Part shown: piece after piece, positions 27,694-36,318 of the stretch | Position numbering within the stretch: the stretch's first letter is position 1 | Layout: each line of letters starts with the position of its first letter | From: Aquiflexum gelatinilyticum | GTDB lineage: Bacteria; Bacteroidota; Bacteroidia; Cytophagales; Cyclobacteriaceae | Direction of reading: 5' to 3' | DNA: 64,000 nucleotides | Assembly (NCBI RefSeq): GCF_024741135.1 | Contig: NZ_JANSUY010000010.1 | Span: 124,001 to 188,000 of the forward strand | Translations under genes and position numbers: made by a program | Notes under the pieces: generated by a model | Told to the model about the DNA's origin: nothing | What the model saw: the letters and a program-made list of their open reading frames with translations, nothing else | The model's database searches: none

Positions 27694-28923
27694 ATGCATT
27701 CAATCAAGAGAATACTTTTTATCCATTATTTCCTGTTTTTAGGGGTATTATTCTTAGGCCCACAATCTGTGATGGCCCAAGTGGAGTCCGATGAGCGTCC
27801 CTTATCCGTAAGTCAGGAAGGGATAGGTTTCAAAAAGGATTCCGTTTTTCTTTTGAATCTTCGGTTTAGGATGCAAAACAGGTTTGGGTATTTCAGTACC
27901 ATGGACAACATCGATAAACCGGGCATAGAGGCTGTAGTGAGAAGACTCCGCTTGCGCTTCGACGGATATGTTCTCAATTCTAAAATCGGGTACTATATAC
28001 AGCTTTCCTTTTCAAGGAGCGATCAGGACCTTGTCTCAGGCAATGTGTCTCAGATCGTCAGAGATGCTATGGTATATTACAATGTGAGTAAAAAACTATA
28101 CTTTGGATTTGGACAAAGTAAATTGCCGGGTAACAGAGAACGGGTGATTTCATCAGGGAATCTGCAATTACCTGACCGTAGTATTGCCAATTCAACCTTC
28201 ACCATTGACAGGGATTTTGGATTTTTTGCCTACAGTACAATCAATTCAGGGCCTAAGCATACTGTATTTTTAAAAGGTGCGGTAACAAGCGGTGAGGGAC
28301 GCGGACAATTGGTTTCTCCCGGCGGGCTTAGCTACACAATAAGGGCCGAATATCTGCCGTTCGGGGTTTTTAAGAATGTTGGTGATTATTCTCAGGGAGA
28401 TCTGGAATTTGAAGAAAAGCCCAAACTTTCAATTGGCACATCCTATAACTTTAACGATGGGACAAACCGGGCCGGAGGTCAACTTGGAAGCATTTTGCCC
28501 AATGCTGTAGACCTACAAACCTTCATTGCAGACCTGATGTTCAAGTATAATGGATGGGGCATCATGTCTGAATATTTTGACAGAAAGGCCGGTGGTTTTG
28601 AGTATACTGCCGACAATGCTTTGGCTATGAATAGGATTCCAAGGGGGACAGGTTTGAATATTCAGCTGAGTAGGATGCTCGGACGCAAACACGAGGTGGT
28701 AGCCAGGTATTCGATGGTAACCCCCGAAAAGGGTTTTGAATCCTACCAATACAAATTGCAAAACAAGGCATTGGGATACAACTACTACCTGAACAAGCAC
28801 CGCGTCAAGTTTCAATATTATATCGGACTTGACAACAGGCAGCATCCCGGAGAAATTGCCGAATTAAGACATACATTCACCAACCGCCTAAATACCATGA
28901 TTCAAATTGAATTGGGCATTTAG
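27694..28923 (+). CDS. OprO/OprP-type phosphate-selective porin family protein
   Basis: A 409-aa outer-membrane protein with a signal peptide (ending VMAQ). The family features are RMQNRFGYFSTMD, VRRLRLRFDGYVLNSKIGYYIQLSFSRSD at the start of the barrel and a C-terminal strand ending in an aromatic-like pattern (FTNRLNTMIQIELGI). These porins form trimeric 16-strand barrels; in Bacteroidota the substrate is often phosphate or polyphosphate, but can be unknown. It is a single gene; no pst or pho gene is near. Confidence 0.85.
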   Translation: MHSIKRILFIHYFLFLGVLFLGPQSVMAQVESDERPLSVSQEGIGFKKDSVFLLNLRFRMQNRFGYFSTMDNIDKPGIEAVVRRLRLRFDGYVLNSKIGYYIQLSFSRSDQDLVSGNVSQIVRDAMVYYNVSKKLYFGFGQSKLPGNRERVISSGNLQLPDRSIANSTFTIDRDFGFFAYSTINSGPKHTVFLKGAVTSGEGRGQLVSPGGLSYTIRAEYLPFGVFKNVGDYSQGDLEFEEKPKLSIGTSYNFNDGTNRAGGQLGSILPNAVDLQTFIADLMFKYNGWGIMSEYFDRKAGGFEYTADNALAMNRIPRGTGLNIQLSRMLGRKHEVVARYSMVTPEKGFESYQYKLQNKALGYNYYLNKHRVKFQYYIGLDNRQHPGEIAELRHTFTNRLNTMIQIELGI

Positions 28924-29160
28924 TAATCTCCCAATAGAAAATTAAATCATAAAAGTTTTGTCAGAAAAATTCCTTTTCAAAAGCAAAAGAATCAACAAAG
29001 TTTCATTTCGCTTCTTAAATTTTTTATCGGGAGGTCTTTACCAGGATCATCCATTAATGGATAGGAATTACTTTTCGGCATTAGGTCTAATCGAATTTGT
29101 TATAAAATGAACACAGTTAAAAAACCTACTTTTTTAAAATATCCCATTCCCTAAAAATCA

Positions 29161-29209
29161 AAAAACCTCAACCCAAAATGGAAAGTACCATTTAAGGCTG
29201 AGGTTTTTT
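29161..29209. terminator. Bidirectional terminator with nested stem
   Basis: AAAAACCTCA (29161-29170) pairs with TGAGGTTTTT (29199-29208), and an inner AAATGG / CCATTT stem sits inside. It serves the DUF1254 gene and could stop porin read-through. The rest of the 316-bp gap (28924-29239) shows no gene. Confidence 0.75.
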
Positions 29210-29239
29210 ATTAAGAATCAAGAATATATTGGCAACAGA

Positions 29240-30643
29240 TTATTGTACCCGTACCAAAGGCTTTGGCTTCCAGGTGCCGTTGAAGGCTTCCGGTTTTGGC
29301 CAATACAGGCGATTCACGAAAAAGAACGGACCATTGGGAGCAGGCAGCCAATTGGATTCCATTTCCTTGCCCGGAGATTCGTATTGGATATACAGGGTAA
29401 TGCTATTGTCAGCGTTGCGCTTCAGATCCGGCAGCATAGGAGAATTGATCAAATAGCGGTTGATCGGGTTTTCCAGCATCAGCCTAGAGGGCAATTCATA
29501 CATGGTATAAGACCAAAAAGCATTCACCGGGGGCATTTCATTTTCTTGCATAGTTAGTGTGTACTTGTTGGTGGAGGCATTCAAAGGCTGTCCATCCGAA
29601 TCTGTTTGGTAAATGGGGTAAAGTGCTTCTTCTTTTGAATTGCCATAAATGCCCAATACTGCCCCGGCCATACGGAGAAGATAATTGTTATTTAAATGCT
29701 CCCTGGTGCCAAACGCCTCTGCACTCCCGACTTTTCCGGTCATTATTTCTGCTTCATTATAGGCCGCAAATTCCTTCCAGGCATCCTGCATTCCAGCCGC
29801 CAAAGCTTCCTTGATTTCGGGAGTAAATGATTCGGGATCAAAAGTCTTGCCGGGTACCACACCGATTTTGGCGAAACGTTCGAAAAGCTCTTTTTCAGAC
29901 TCATGGATGGCCCAGAACTGTGACCAGAAGTTTAATAAATTAAAATACATCAGGTTGGATTTCTGTTCCTCACTGTTGAGTGGCTTCACCCAGGTAATGG
30001 AAGCGGGTTGCGCAGGGGCCGCCTGCTTCTGATAGGCAGACAATGGCATCAATTCATAACCAGACTGGATCTTGATAACATTATCAATATCATCCGGTTC
30101 AAACAGCTGGGTGCGGATTAGCGCCATCACCATATTGGTTTCTGATCGGATAACCTCGTCGAAACCGACCGGGGCTTCCCCTTTCCAATCCGGCCCCGCA
30201 ATCAGGTATTTGCCACCTTTATTACCTGTAGTCCGGCTGCCTATGTAAGCAAAATTGTGGGTAAATCCATCTATCAACTGCACAGAGAAGTAGCGGGTGT
30301 CTTCAATAGAGGGAATGATGATCACAATAGGCTCTCCCCTGAGGTCCAGTCCCGCCCAAGAATATGGGGTATCCGAATTGGCTGTTTGGACCGATCGGTC
30401 CTCATGGGTATAAACCTTTGGAATGTTCTTTAATTGGTTGAACGACACTTTGAATTCGGGATCATTTTGGTCCACGAAATAGGAATAGAAAATCCTGTAG
30501 TGATCCACCAATGGAAACCCATAGATGTATGCCTCTTTGGCAATGGCCCGAGCCTCTTCGGGTGTGACTGATTTTTCCTTTGGCGCACACTGGACTAATA
30601 TCCACAGAGCCAAGACTGCAAAGGGTAAATAATTGATTTTCAT
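29240..30643 (-). CDS. DUF1254/DUF1214 lipoprotein
   Basis: A 467-aa lipoprotein (LVQCAPKE). The N-terminal DUF1254 domain has AKEAYIYGFPLVDHYRIFYSYF, then TANSDTPYSWAGLDLRGEPIVI; the C-terminal DUF1214 domain has NAFWSYTMYELPSRLMLENPINRYLINS and GPFFFVNRLYWPKPE. This is the full family length. The biochemical role is unknown, though members are often near stress or xenobiotic genes. The membrane AraC regulator gene lies just upstream on the same strand, 182 bp away, and may control it. Confidence 0.88.
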   Translation of the reverse strand: MKINYLPFAVLALWILVQCAPKEKSVTPEEARAIAKEAYIYGFPLVDHYRIFYSYFVDQNDPEFKVSFNQLKNIPKVYTHEDRSVQTANSDTPYSWAGLDLRGEPIVIIIPSIEDTRYFSVQLIDGFTHNFAYIGSRTTGNKGGKYLIAGPDWKGEAPVGFDEVIRSETNMVMALIRTQLFEPDDIDNVIKIQSGYELMPLSAYQKQAAPAQPASITWVKPLNSEEQKSNLMYFNLLNFWSQFWAIHESEKELFERFAKIGVVPGKTFDPESFTPEIKEALAAGMQDAWKEFAAYNEAEIMTGKVGSAEAFGTREHLNNNYLLRMAGAVLGIYGNSKEEALYPIYQTDSDGQPLNASTNKYTLTMQENEMPPVNAFWSYTMYELPSRLMLENPINRYLINSPMLPDLKRNADNSITLYIQYESPGKEMESNWLPAPNGPFFFVNRLYWPKPEAFNGTWKPKPLVRVQ

Positions 30644-30669
30644 AATCTTTGTTTGGATAAATTCTACTC

Positions 30670-30677
30670 CAAATTTA
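30670..30677 (-). promoter_or_regulatory. Candidate -7 element (TAAATTTG) of the DUF1254 gene
   Basis: On the minus strand TAAATTTG fits TAnnTTTG and predicts a start near 30663, 20 nt ahead of the ATG. The -33 box is not a good match. Confidence 0.35.
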
Positions 30678-30825
30678 ATTCAAATGGGTGCAGAACAGAC
30701 ATACTCCTTGCATGTTTTTAGCAAAACCATGCAAGAAGAAATATCAACATAGGGTGATGGAAATTCTTCCTTTTACTAAAAAAATCCCTTGTATATTTCT
30801 CTAAATATCCTTTTTAAAAAATATA

Positions 30826-31995
30826 TCAGGGTCGAGCCATTTTTTCTAACTCAAACCTAAATTCCGAGGGAGAGACTCCGGTTACTTTTTTGAATGCCTT
30901 GGTAAAAGAATTTCTGTTGCTGAATCCGCACTCAGCCGCGACAGCTTCCAAAGTGAAATGATGCCATTCACCTTTTTCAAATTTGGATAGACAGTATCGG
31001 ATTCGTTTTTGGTTGACATAGTCTACAAAGCCAAGTCCTTTAGAGGTGTTTAGGCTTTTGGAAATTTGATAGGCAGGCAAATTGATATCTCTCGAGAAAT
31101 CATGGATGCTGTAGCCTGGTTTCAGAAAATGCATGTTCCCCTCCATTTGAGATTCAATGGTTTGCATCATTTCCTCCATTTTCTTCCCTTCCCCTTCTGT
31201 GATCGGCATTTTGATGATGACTTTAGAAGCCTTGGAATTTCCGTCAAATGTTCTTCCATACAGCAAAGAGGGGAAAAAAAACAACGAAATACTTGAAATC
31301 AACAACCAAATGACCGCAAATGAATTGGCAATGTGGTAAGTGGTCAATTGATCCAACCAAATGAGGCTAAGGTAGAAGGGAAACCACATAAAGAACTGAC
31401 ATCCCAAAAATATAAGCATCCAGTTTTTCCATACCTTGTTTTCGGTAGTGAATGAGGCAGTTTTTCGAAGCCACCTGACAAAAACCACCACCTGTGCCAC
31501 CCAATAGGCACTCAATAAAAATGTTCTGAATTCCAGATGAAAACCCGGACCCAAATATTTGCTTTGATTAAACTTTCCGTAAACAGCCAAATTATTGATT
31601 TCTTGAAGAATCAATTCCTTTTTTTGCGCTGAAGACAGCCACAAAACGTCTCCTAAGTCAATCAAATAGATAATGAGTGGAATCGCATGTAATAAGTCGT
31701 ACCATTTCCATTTGCGTTTGCGGGTATAAAAATCGGCATGAAGAAATGCCATTACGATGAAAATCATCACGAAAATATTTCCTGTTCTATAAAAAACAGG
31801 CCAATAAACAAGTAATTGGGAGATCAGGGAGAAACTGACCCAAATAGCCATGGAGACACTCAATTGGGCAATTCCTAAAGGCAAGTTGGCGGGATTGGTC
31901 TTGATTCCGAAATAAAAAATTACCGCGGCAGACACGATCCCAACGCCTACCGCAACAAGATGAACAAGGGTGATAATATCAAAACTGATTTCCAT
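30826..31995 (-). CDS. Membrane-anchored AraC-family regulator
   Basis: A 389-aa protein in two parts. Residues 1-240 hold seven likely membrane spans, beginning ISFDIITLVHLVAVGVGIVSAAVIFYFGIKTNP, with the RTGN motif after span three. The C-terminal 120 residues are an AraC domain (FSRDINLPAYQISKSLN; LEAVAAECGFSNRNSFTKAFKKVTGVSPSEFR). The same layout recurs at 45338 and 46804, but this one is the most divergent. Such proteins are thought to sense a membrane or envelope signal and bind DNA directly. Its neighbour on the same strand is the DUF1254 lipoprotein; a target link is inference. Confidence 0.87.
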   Translation of the reverse strand: MEISFDIITLVHLVAVGVGIVSAAVIFYFGIKTNPANLPLGIAQLSVSMAIWVSFSLISQLLVYWPVFYRTGNIFVMIFIVMAFLHADFYTRKRKWKWYDLLHAIPLIIYLIDLGDVLWLSSAQKKELILQEINNLAVYGKFNQSKYLGPGFHLEFRTFLLSAYWVAQVVVFVRWLRKTASFTTENKVWKNWMLIFLGCQFFMWFPFYLSLIWLDQLTTYHIANSFAVIWLLISSISLFFFPSLLYGRTFDGNSKASKVIIKMPITEGEGKKMEEMMQTIESQMEGNMHFLKPGYSIHDFSRDINLPAYQISKSLNTSKGLGFVDYVNQKRIRYCLSKFEKGEWHHFTLEAVAAECGFSNRNSFTKAFKKVTGVSPSEFRFELEKMARP

Positions 31996-32157
31996 TATTA
32001 TTGTATTCCCTGTTTATACTTTTCAGACGAATAACTCCCCAATTAATGAATATATAAACAATTTAAAAAGTCAATGAGATGAAATAATCAAGATCCAAAA
32101 TAGGAATGAGGATTATCCTCACTTAAAAAAACAACCAATCATTTCCACATTAAAAAG

Positions 32158-32165
32158 TAAATTTG
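32158..32165 (+). promoter_or_regulatory. Candidate -7 element (TAAATTTG) of the restriction operon
   Basis: A TAnnTTTG match that would put the start near 32172, 27 nt ahead of the mod ATG at 32199. No good -33 TTTG is seen 17-23 nt upstream. It lies in the 203-bp divergent gap shared with the AraC gene. Confidence 0.35.
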
Positions 32166-32198
32166 ATATTTAGGTCAGAATTAGAAGATAGAATATAT

Positions 32199-34148
32199 AT
32201 GGAAGGAACAAGTTTGACTCCCCAACAAGAAAAAGTCAATGCACTTCGGGAGATATTGCCGGAGGTATTCAGCGAGGGTAAGGTAGATTGGGAAAAACTG
32301 AAAGCCACACTTGGGGAAAATATCAACTTTTCAAACGAACGCTATGTATTGAATTGGGCTGGGAAAAGCGATGCCTTTAAAGTATTGCAGACCCCTTCAA
32401 CCAAAACTTTGATTCCTGCCAAAGACGAGAGTATCAACTTTGACCAAACCCAAAACATTTTTATAGAAGGAGAAAATCTGGAAGTGCTCAAAGTACTTCA
32501 AAAAAGCTACTTCGGAAAAGTGAAAATGATCTATATAGATCCGCCTTACAATACTGGAAATGATTCTTTTGTCTATCCGGACAAGTTCAGTGAAAGTAAA
32601 GCCGACTATGAAAAGCGTGTAGGAGACAAAGATGAAGAAGGCTTCCTGACCAAAGATGGTATGTTCAAAAAGAATAACAAGGAAAATGGACAATACCACA
32701 GCAATTGGCTCAATATGATGATGCCAAGACTTTATCTAGCCAAGAACCTATTGCGGAAAGATGGGGTGATTTTTGTTTCTATTGATGACAATGAAGTACA
32801 TAATCTGCGCCTATTAATGAATGAAATTTTTGGGGAAGAGAATTTCGTTGAAGAAATAATCTGGAAAAACAAATATAATTCAGGGGCCTTAACAAAAGGA
32901 TTTTCTAATATCCATGAATACATTTTATGTTTTAGCAAACAGGAACTTATAAACATTGAATCTCCCTTAGATGAGGAAACGATAAAAAAATACAATAAAG
33001 TTGATGACAAATTCCAAATTCGGGGAGGCTTTGTTACTCAACCATTAGCCACCGGCAGCAAAGATGAAAGGCCAAATTTGAGATATCCTATTGAATACAA
33101 TGGAACTGTTATTTGGCCTGAGAAACAATGGATTTGGTCAAGAGAAAGAGTTGAAAAAGCTATTAAAAATAATGAAGTAGTATTTAATCAGGCAGGCGAC
33201 TCCTATAATCCGCGAGTAAAACAATATTTGCGAGATGAAAAGGGAAAAATTAGAAAAGGGAAACCGATTTCAATTCTTGTTGGCCCATATAATCAAGAGG
33301 GTTCAAAAGAAATAAAAAATTTATTTTCGGAGAATGTATTTGGTTTTCCAAAGCCATCAAGTTTAATCAAATACTTAATGTCATTTACAACAAATGATAT
33401 TGAGGAAACAGACGGTATTTATTTAGATTTTTTCTCAGGTTCTGGAACAACCGCCCACGCAATAATGGATTTAAACAAAGAAGACGGTGGAGCCAGAAAA
33501 TATATCTGTGTCCAACTTCCCGAACTAACAGATGAAAGAAGTGAAGCCTTCAAAGCAGGGTATAAAACCATAGCAGATATCTCCAAAGAACGAATCCGTA
33601 GGTCCGCCCAAAAAATCAAAGAGGAAATCGACACTGAAATTAAAAAGCTATATTCCGAAATTCAAAAACTATTGGGTGAACTTCCTACGGATGAAACGTT
33701 AGAGAAAATCTCAAACCTTGAGTCCCAAATATCCAAATTAGAAAATCAGGACTTGGGTTTCAAGGTGATGAAATTGGAAGAAAGCAACTTCAAACAATGG
33801 CAGCAGATAGAGGGTCATGATGTCAAAGCCCTTGCCGAACAAATCAAAATGTTTGTTGATCCTGTTTCAGAATCTGCTATCATTGAAAACATGGTGTACG
33901 AACTGTTACTAAAAAGCGGAAAAGACCTGAACAGCACTATCTTAGAGAAAGAGGGCTATTTTGTAATCAATGACTATGAATTAATATTGATATTAGAAAA
34001 AGTAAATCAGGATATTTTGGATGAGGTGTTGACACTAAAACCAATAAAAGTGATTGCTTTGGATAGACTTTTCAAAGGCAATGATCAACTGAAAACAAAT
34101 GCTGTATTGCAAATGAGAGATGCAGGGGTTGAATTTAAAACGATTTAA
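32199..34148 (+). CDS. mod: Type III restriction-modification system methyltransferase subunit (Mod)
   Basis: From ATG 32199 (649 aa; a longer TTG start at 32163 is less likely). The catalytic motif IV DPPYNTG is at residues 114-120 and the AdoMet-binding motif I DFFSGSGTT at 410-418, so IV precedes I as in beta-class N6-adenine methyltransferases. The variable stretch between (about 210-390) is the target-recognition region. The C-terminal helices (KLYSEIQKLLGELPTDETLEKISNLESQISKLE) form a coiled coil. Mod recognises an asymmetric site and methylates one strand. The stop overlaps the next start as TAATG. Confidence 0.93.
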   Translation: MEGTSLTPQQEKVNALREILPEVFSEGKVDWEKLKATLGENINFSNERYVLNWAGKSDAFKVLQTPSTKTLIPAKDESINFDQTQNIFIEGENLEVLKVLQKSYFGKVKMIYIDPPYNTGNDSFVYPDKFSESKADYEKRVGDKDEEGFLTKDGMFKKNNKENGQYHSNWLNMMMPRLYLAKNLLRKDGVIFVSIDDNEVHNLRLLMNEIFGEENFVEEIIWKNKYNSGALTKGFSNIHEYILCFSKQELINIESPLDEETIKKYNKVDDKFQIRGGFVTQPLATGSKDERPNLRYPIEYNGTVIWPEKQWIWSRERVEKAIKNNEVVFNQAGDSYNPRVKQYLRDEKGKIRKGKPISILVGPYNQEGSKEIKNLFSENVFGFPKPSSLIKYLMSFTTNDIEETDGIYLDFFSGSGTTAHAIMDLNKEDGGARKYICVQLPELTDERSEAFKAGYKTIADISKERIRRSAQKIKEEIDTEIKKLYSEIQKLLGELPTDETLEKISNLESQISKLENQDLGFKVMKLEESNFKQWQQIEGHDVKALAEQIKMFVDPVSESAIIENMVYELLLKSGKDLNSTILEKEGYFVINDYELILILEKVNQDILDEVLTLKPIKVIALDRLFKGNDQLKTNAVLQMRDAGVEFKTI

Positions 34149-35347
34149 TGATGACAAAGGAACAAGTAATAATGCTAATGCTCGATTTAGAATCTGACAG
34201 AATTGAGCGAACCATATCCTTTAGAGAAGATAAACTTGGACCGGCAGTTTGTGCTTTATCAAATGATTTTCCAAATCATCGAAAATCTGGATATATATTA
34301 TTGGGTGTAAATGATGATGGTTCAGCAAAAGGGATTAAAATCAGTGATGAGGAACTCCAGAAGATTGGCAATATTAAATCCAACGGAAATGTATTACCTC
34401 AGCCTTCTTTAACTGTAAGCACAGTATTTCAAATTGACGGAGGGGATGTTGTTGTAGTTGAGGTCAGACCTTCATTGTATCCGCCAGTTCGATATGATGG
34501 TAGATGTTGGATTAGAGTAGGTCCCAGAAAAGCTAAGGCAAGTTTAGAAGAAGAACGAATCCTGATTGAAAGAAGAGTATCTTATGCAAAAACATATGAT
34601 CTGGTACCTGCACTAGGTTCAACATTAGAAGATATCAGTTTAGAATTATTTAAAATCAACTACTTACCTTCAGCTATAGATAGAGAAACCTTAAGTGAAA
34701 ACGGTAGATCTATTGAGGAACAACTAGCCTCACTTCGGTTTTACGACACAAAAGAAAAGTGCCCTACCAATGCTGGGATACTGATGTTTGGATTAAATCC
34801 TGAATTTTATTTACCCGGCGCATATATTCAATACCTGAAGTTTTCAGGACAAGAAATGACAAGTGACTTAGAGTTTGAAAAGAAGTTTTCTGGTGCTATG
34901 ATAACTGGAATGGGACAGCTTGATGATTTTATTAAGGGCAACGTAGTCAAGGAACGTCCTATAAGAAAGGATTCATTTCAAGAAGAAAATGTCCGAAATT
35001 ATCCATATTGGGCACTAAGGGAGCTAGTAATGAATGCATTAATGCACAGAAGTTATGAATCCAATGCACCAATTTATATATACGAATTTTCAAACCGAAT
35101 CGAAATCATAAATTCAGGGGGTCTATATGGAGAAGCCACACCACAGAATTTCCCAAATGCCAGTGATTATAGGAATGTTGTATTAGCCGAGGCAATGAAA
35201 GTATTGGGTTATGTCAATAGATTTAATTACGGAGTAAAAAGAGCAAAAGAGGAGTTAATACAAAATGGAAATGGAGAACCAAATTTTGATTTGTCTTTAA
35301 CTACAAAGTTTAAGGTTACAATTCCTATAAATCAACAATGGCTATGA
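34148..35347 (+). CDS. AlbA_2 + HATPase_c_4 protein within the restriction operon
   Basis: A 399-aa protein of the Schlafen-like ATP-binding family. The AlbA_2 domain covers about residues 15-135 (RTISFREDKLGPAVCALSNDFPNHRKSGYILLGVNDDG ... CWIRVGPRKAKAS); the C-terminal HATPase_c_4-like part has RELVMNALMHRSYESNAPIYIYEFSNRIEIINSGG and the AEAMKVLGYVNRFNYGVKRAKEEL helix. Proteins like this are known as transcription regulators and as accessory genes in defence loci. Its start overlaps the mod stop by one base and its end overlaps the ParA-like start (ATGA), so it is a coupled member of the operon. Its role in restriction is unknown. Confidence 0.85.
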   Translation: MMTKEQVIMLMLDLESDRIERTISFREDKLGPAVCALSNDFPNHRKSGYILLGVNDDGSAKGIKISDEELQKIGNIKSNGNVLPQPSLTVSTVFQIDGGDVVVVEVRPSLYPPVRYDGRCWIRVGPRKAKASLEEERILIERRVSYAKTYDLVPALGSTLEDISLELFKINYLPSAIDRETLSENGRSIEEQLASLRFYDTKEKCPTNAGILMFGLNPEFYLPGAYIQYLKFSGQEMTSDLEFEKKFSGAMITGMGQLDDFIKGNVVKERPIRKDSFQEENVRNYPYWALRELVMNALMHRSYESNAPIYIYEFSNRIEIINSGGLYGEATPQNFPNASDYRNVVLAEAMKVLGYVNRFNYGVKRAKEELIQNGNGEPNFDLSLTTKFKVTIPINQQWL

Positions 35348-36318
35348 GAACAATTACATTTTTCAATAATAAAGGAGGCGTTGGGAAAACAACAACAGTT
35401 TATCATGTTGCTTGGATGTTATCAGAATTGGGAATTAAAACCATTGCAATTGATCTGGATCCTCAATCAAATTTGACATCAATGTTTTTAACTGACGAAA
35501 GGCTTGAAAAAGTTTATGATGAAAACTTGCCTGTTACGATTTTAGATGCAATAAATCCAATTGTAAATGGTGACCCATCAGTTCCGGTACACATTGAGAA
35601 TATCACAGACAATCTTGGGTTAATTCTTGGAAATCTTGCTTTATCTACATTTGAAGATAATCTCAGCGATGCGTGGCTCAAATGTTTGAATGAGGAAATT
35701 TATTCTTTCCGAATTACCAGTATTTTTAAAACTATCATAGATGAGGCAACCCGACGGTTTCAAGCGGAGGTTATCTTAATAGATGTAGGCCCCAACCTTG
35801 GTGCTATAAACAGAGCTGTGACAATTAGTTCTGATTATATAATCATGCCTGTAGCTTCTGATTTATTTTCATTGCAAGGAATAAAGAATCTAGGCACAAC
35901 CCTCAATATTTGGAAAAGACAATGGAACCAGAGGAAACAACTTAGACCAATAAATCTATCCGTACCAATTCCTGAAAACAACACCAATCCCGTGGGATAC
36001 ATTGTCATGCAATACTCTGCTAAGGAAAGTAGACCTGTTAAGTCATATTTAAAGTGGGCCAATAGAATCCCAAATGTTTTTAGAGAATTTGTTTTAGGGG
36101 TAAACAATGAAACTATATCAAATGTCGAACTGGACTCTAATTGTATTGCTCTATTGAAACATTATAGGAGTTTAGCTCCTATGTCAATGGAGGCTCACAA
36201 ACCAATTTTTCTTTTAAAACCTGCTGATGGGGCAATCGGAGCCCATGTCTATGCTGTGCGAAAAAGCTATGAGGAATTCAAAGCTTTGACTGAAAAAATA
36301 CTTGAAAAATGCCCATGA
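35344..36318 (+). CDS. ParA/MinD-family ATPase within the restriction operon
   Basis: A 324-aa deviant-Walker ATPase. NNKGGVGKTTT (8-18) is the Walker A with signature lysine Lys10, IDLDPQSNLT is the second nucleotide block, and VILIDVGPNLGAINRAV holds Walker B. This is the ParA type that moves DNA or protein cargo on the nucleoid, but no ParB gene accompanies it. I prefer ATG 35344 over 35338 because it makes the coupled ATGA junction seen again at the next gene. The 3' end overlaps res by four bases. ParA-like genes in type III operons are unexpected; see findings. Confidence 0.88.
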   Translation: MRTITFFNNKGGVGKTTTVYHVAWMLSELGIKTIAIDLDPQSNLTSMFLTDERLEKVYDENLPVTILDAINPIVNGDPSVPVHIENITDNLGLILGNLALSTFEDNLSDAWLKCLNEEIYSFRITSIFKTIIDEATRRFQAEVILIDVGPNLGAINRAVTISSDYIIMPVASDLFSLQGIKNLGTTLNIWKRQWNQRKQLRPINLSVPIPENNTNPVGYIVMQYSAKESRPVKSYLKWANRIPNVFREFVLGVNNETISNVELDSNCIALLKHYRSLAPMSMEAHKPIFLLKPADGAIGAHVYAVRKSYEEFKALTEKILEKCP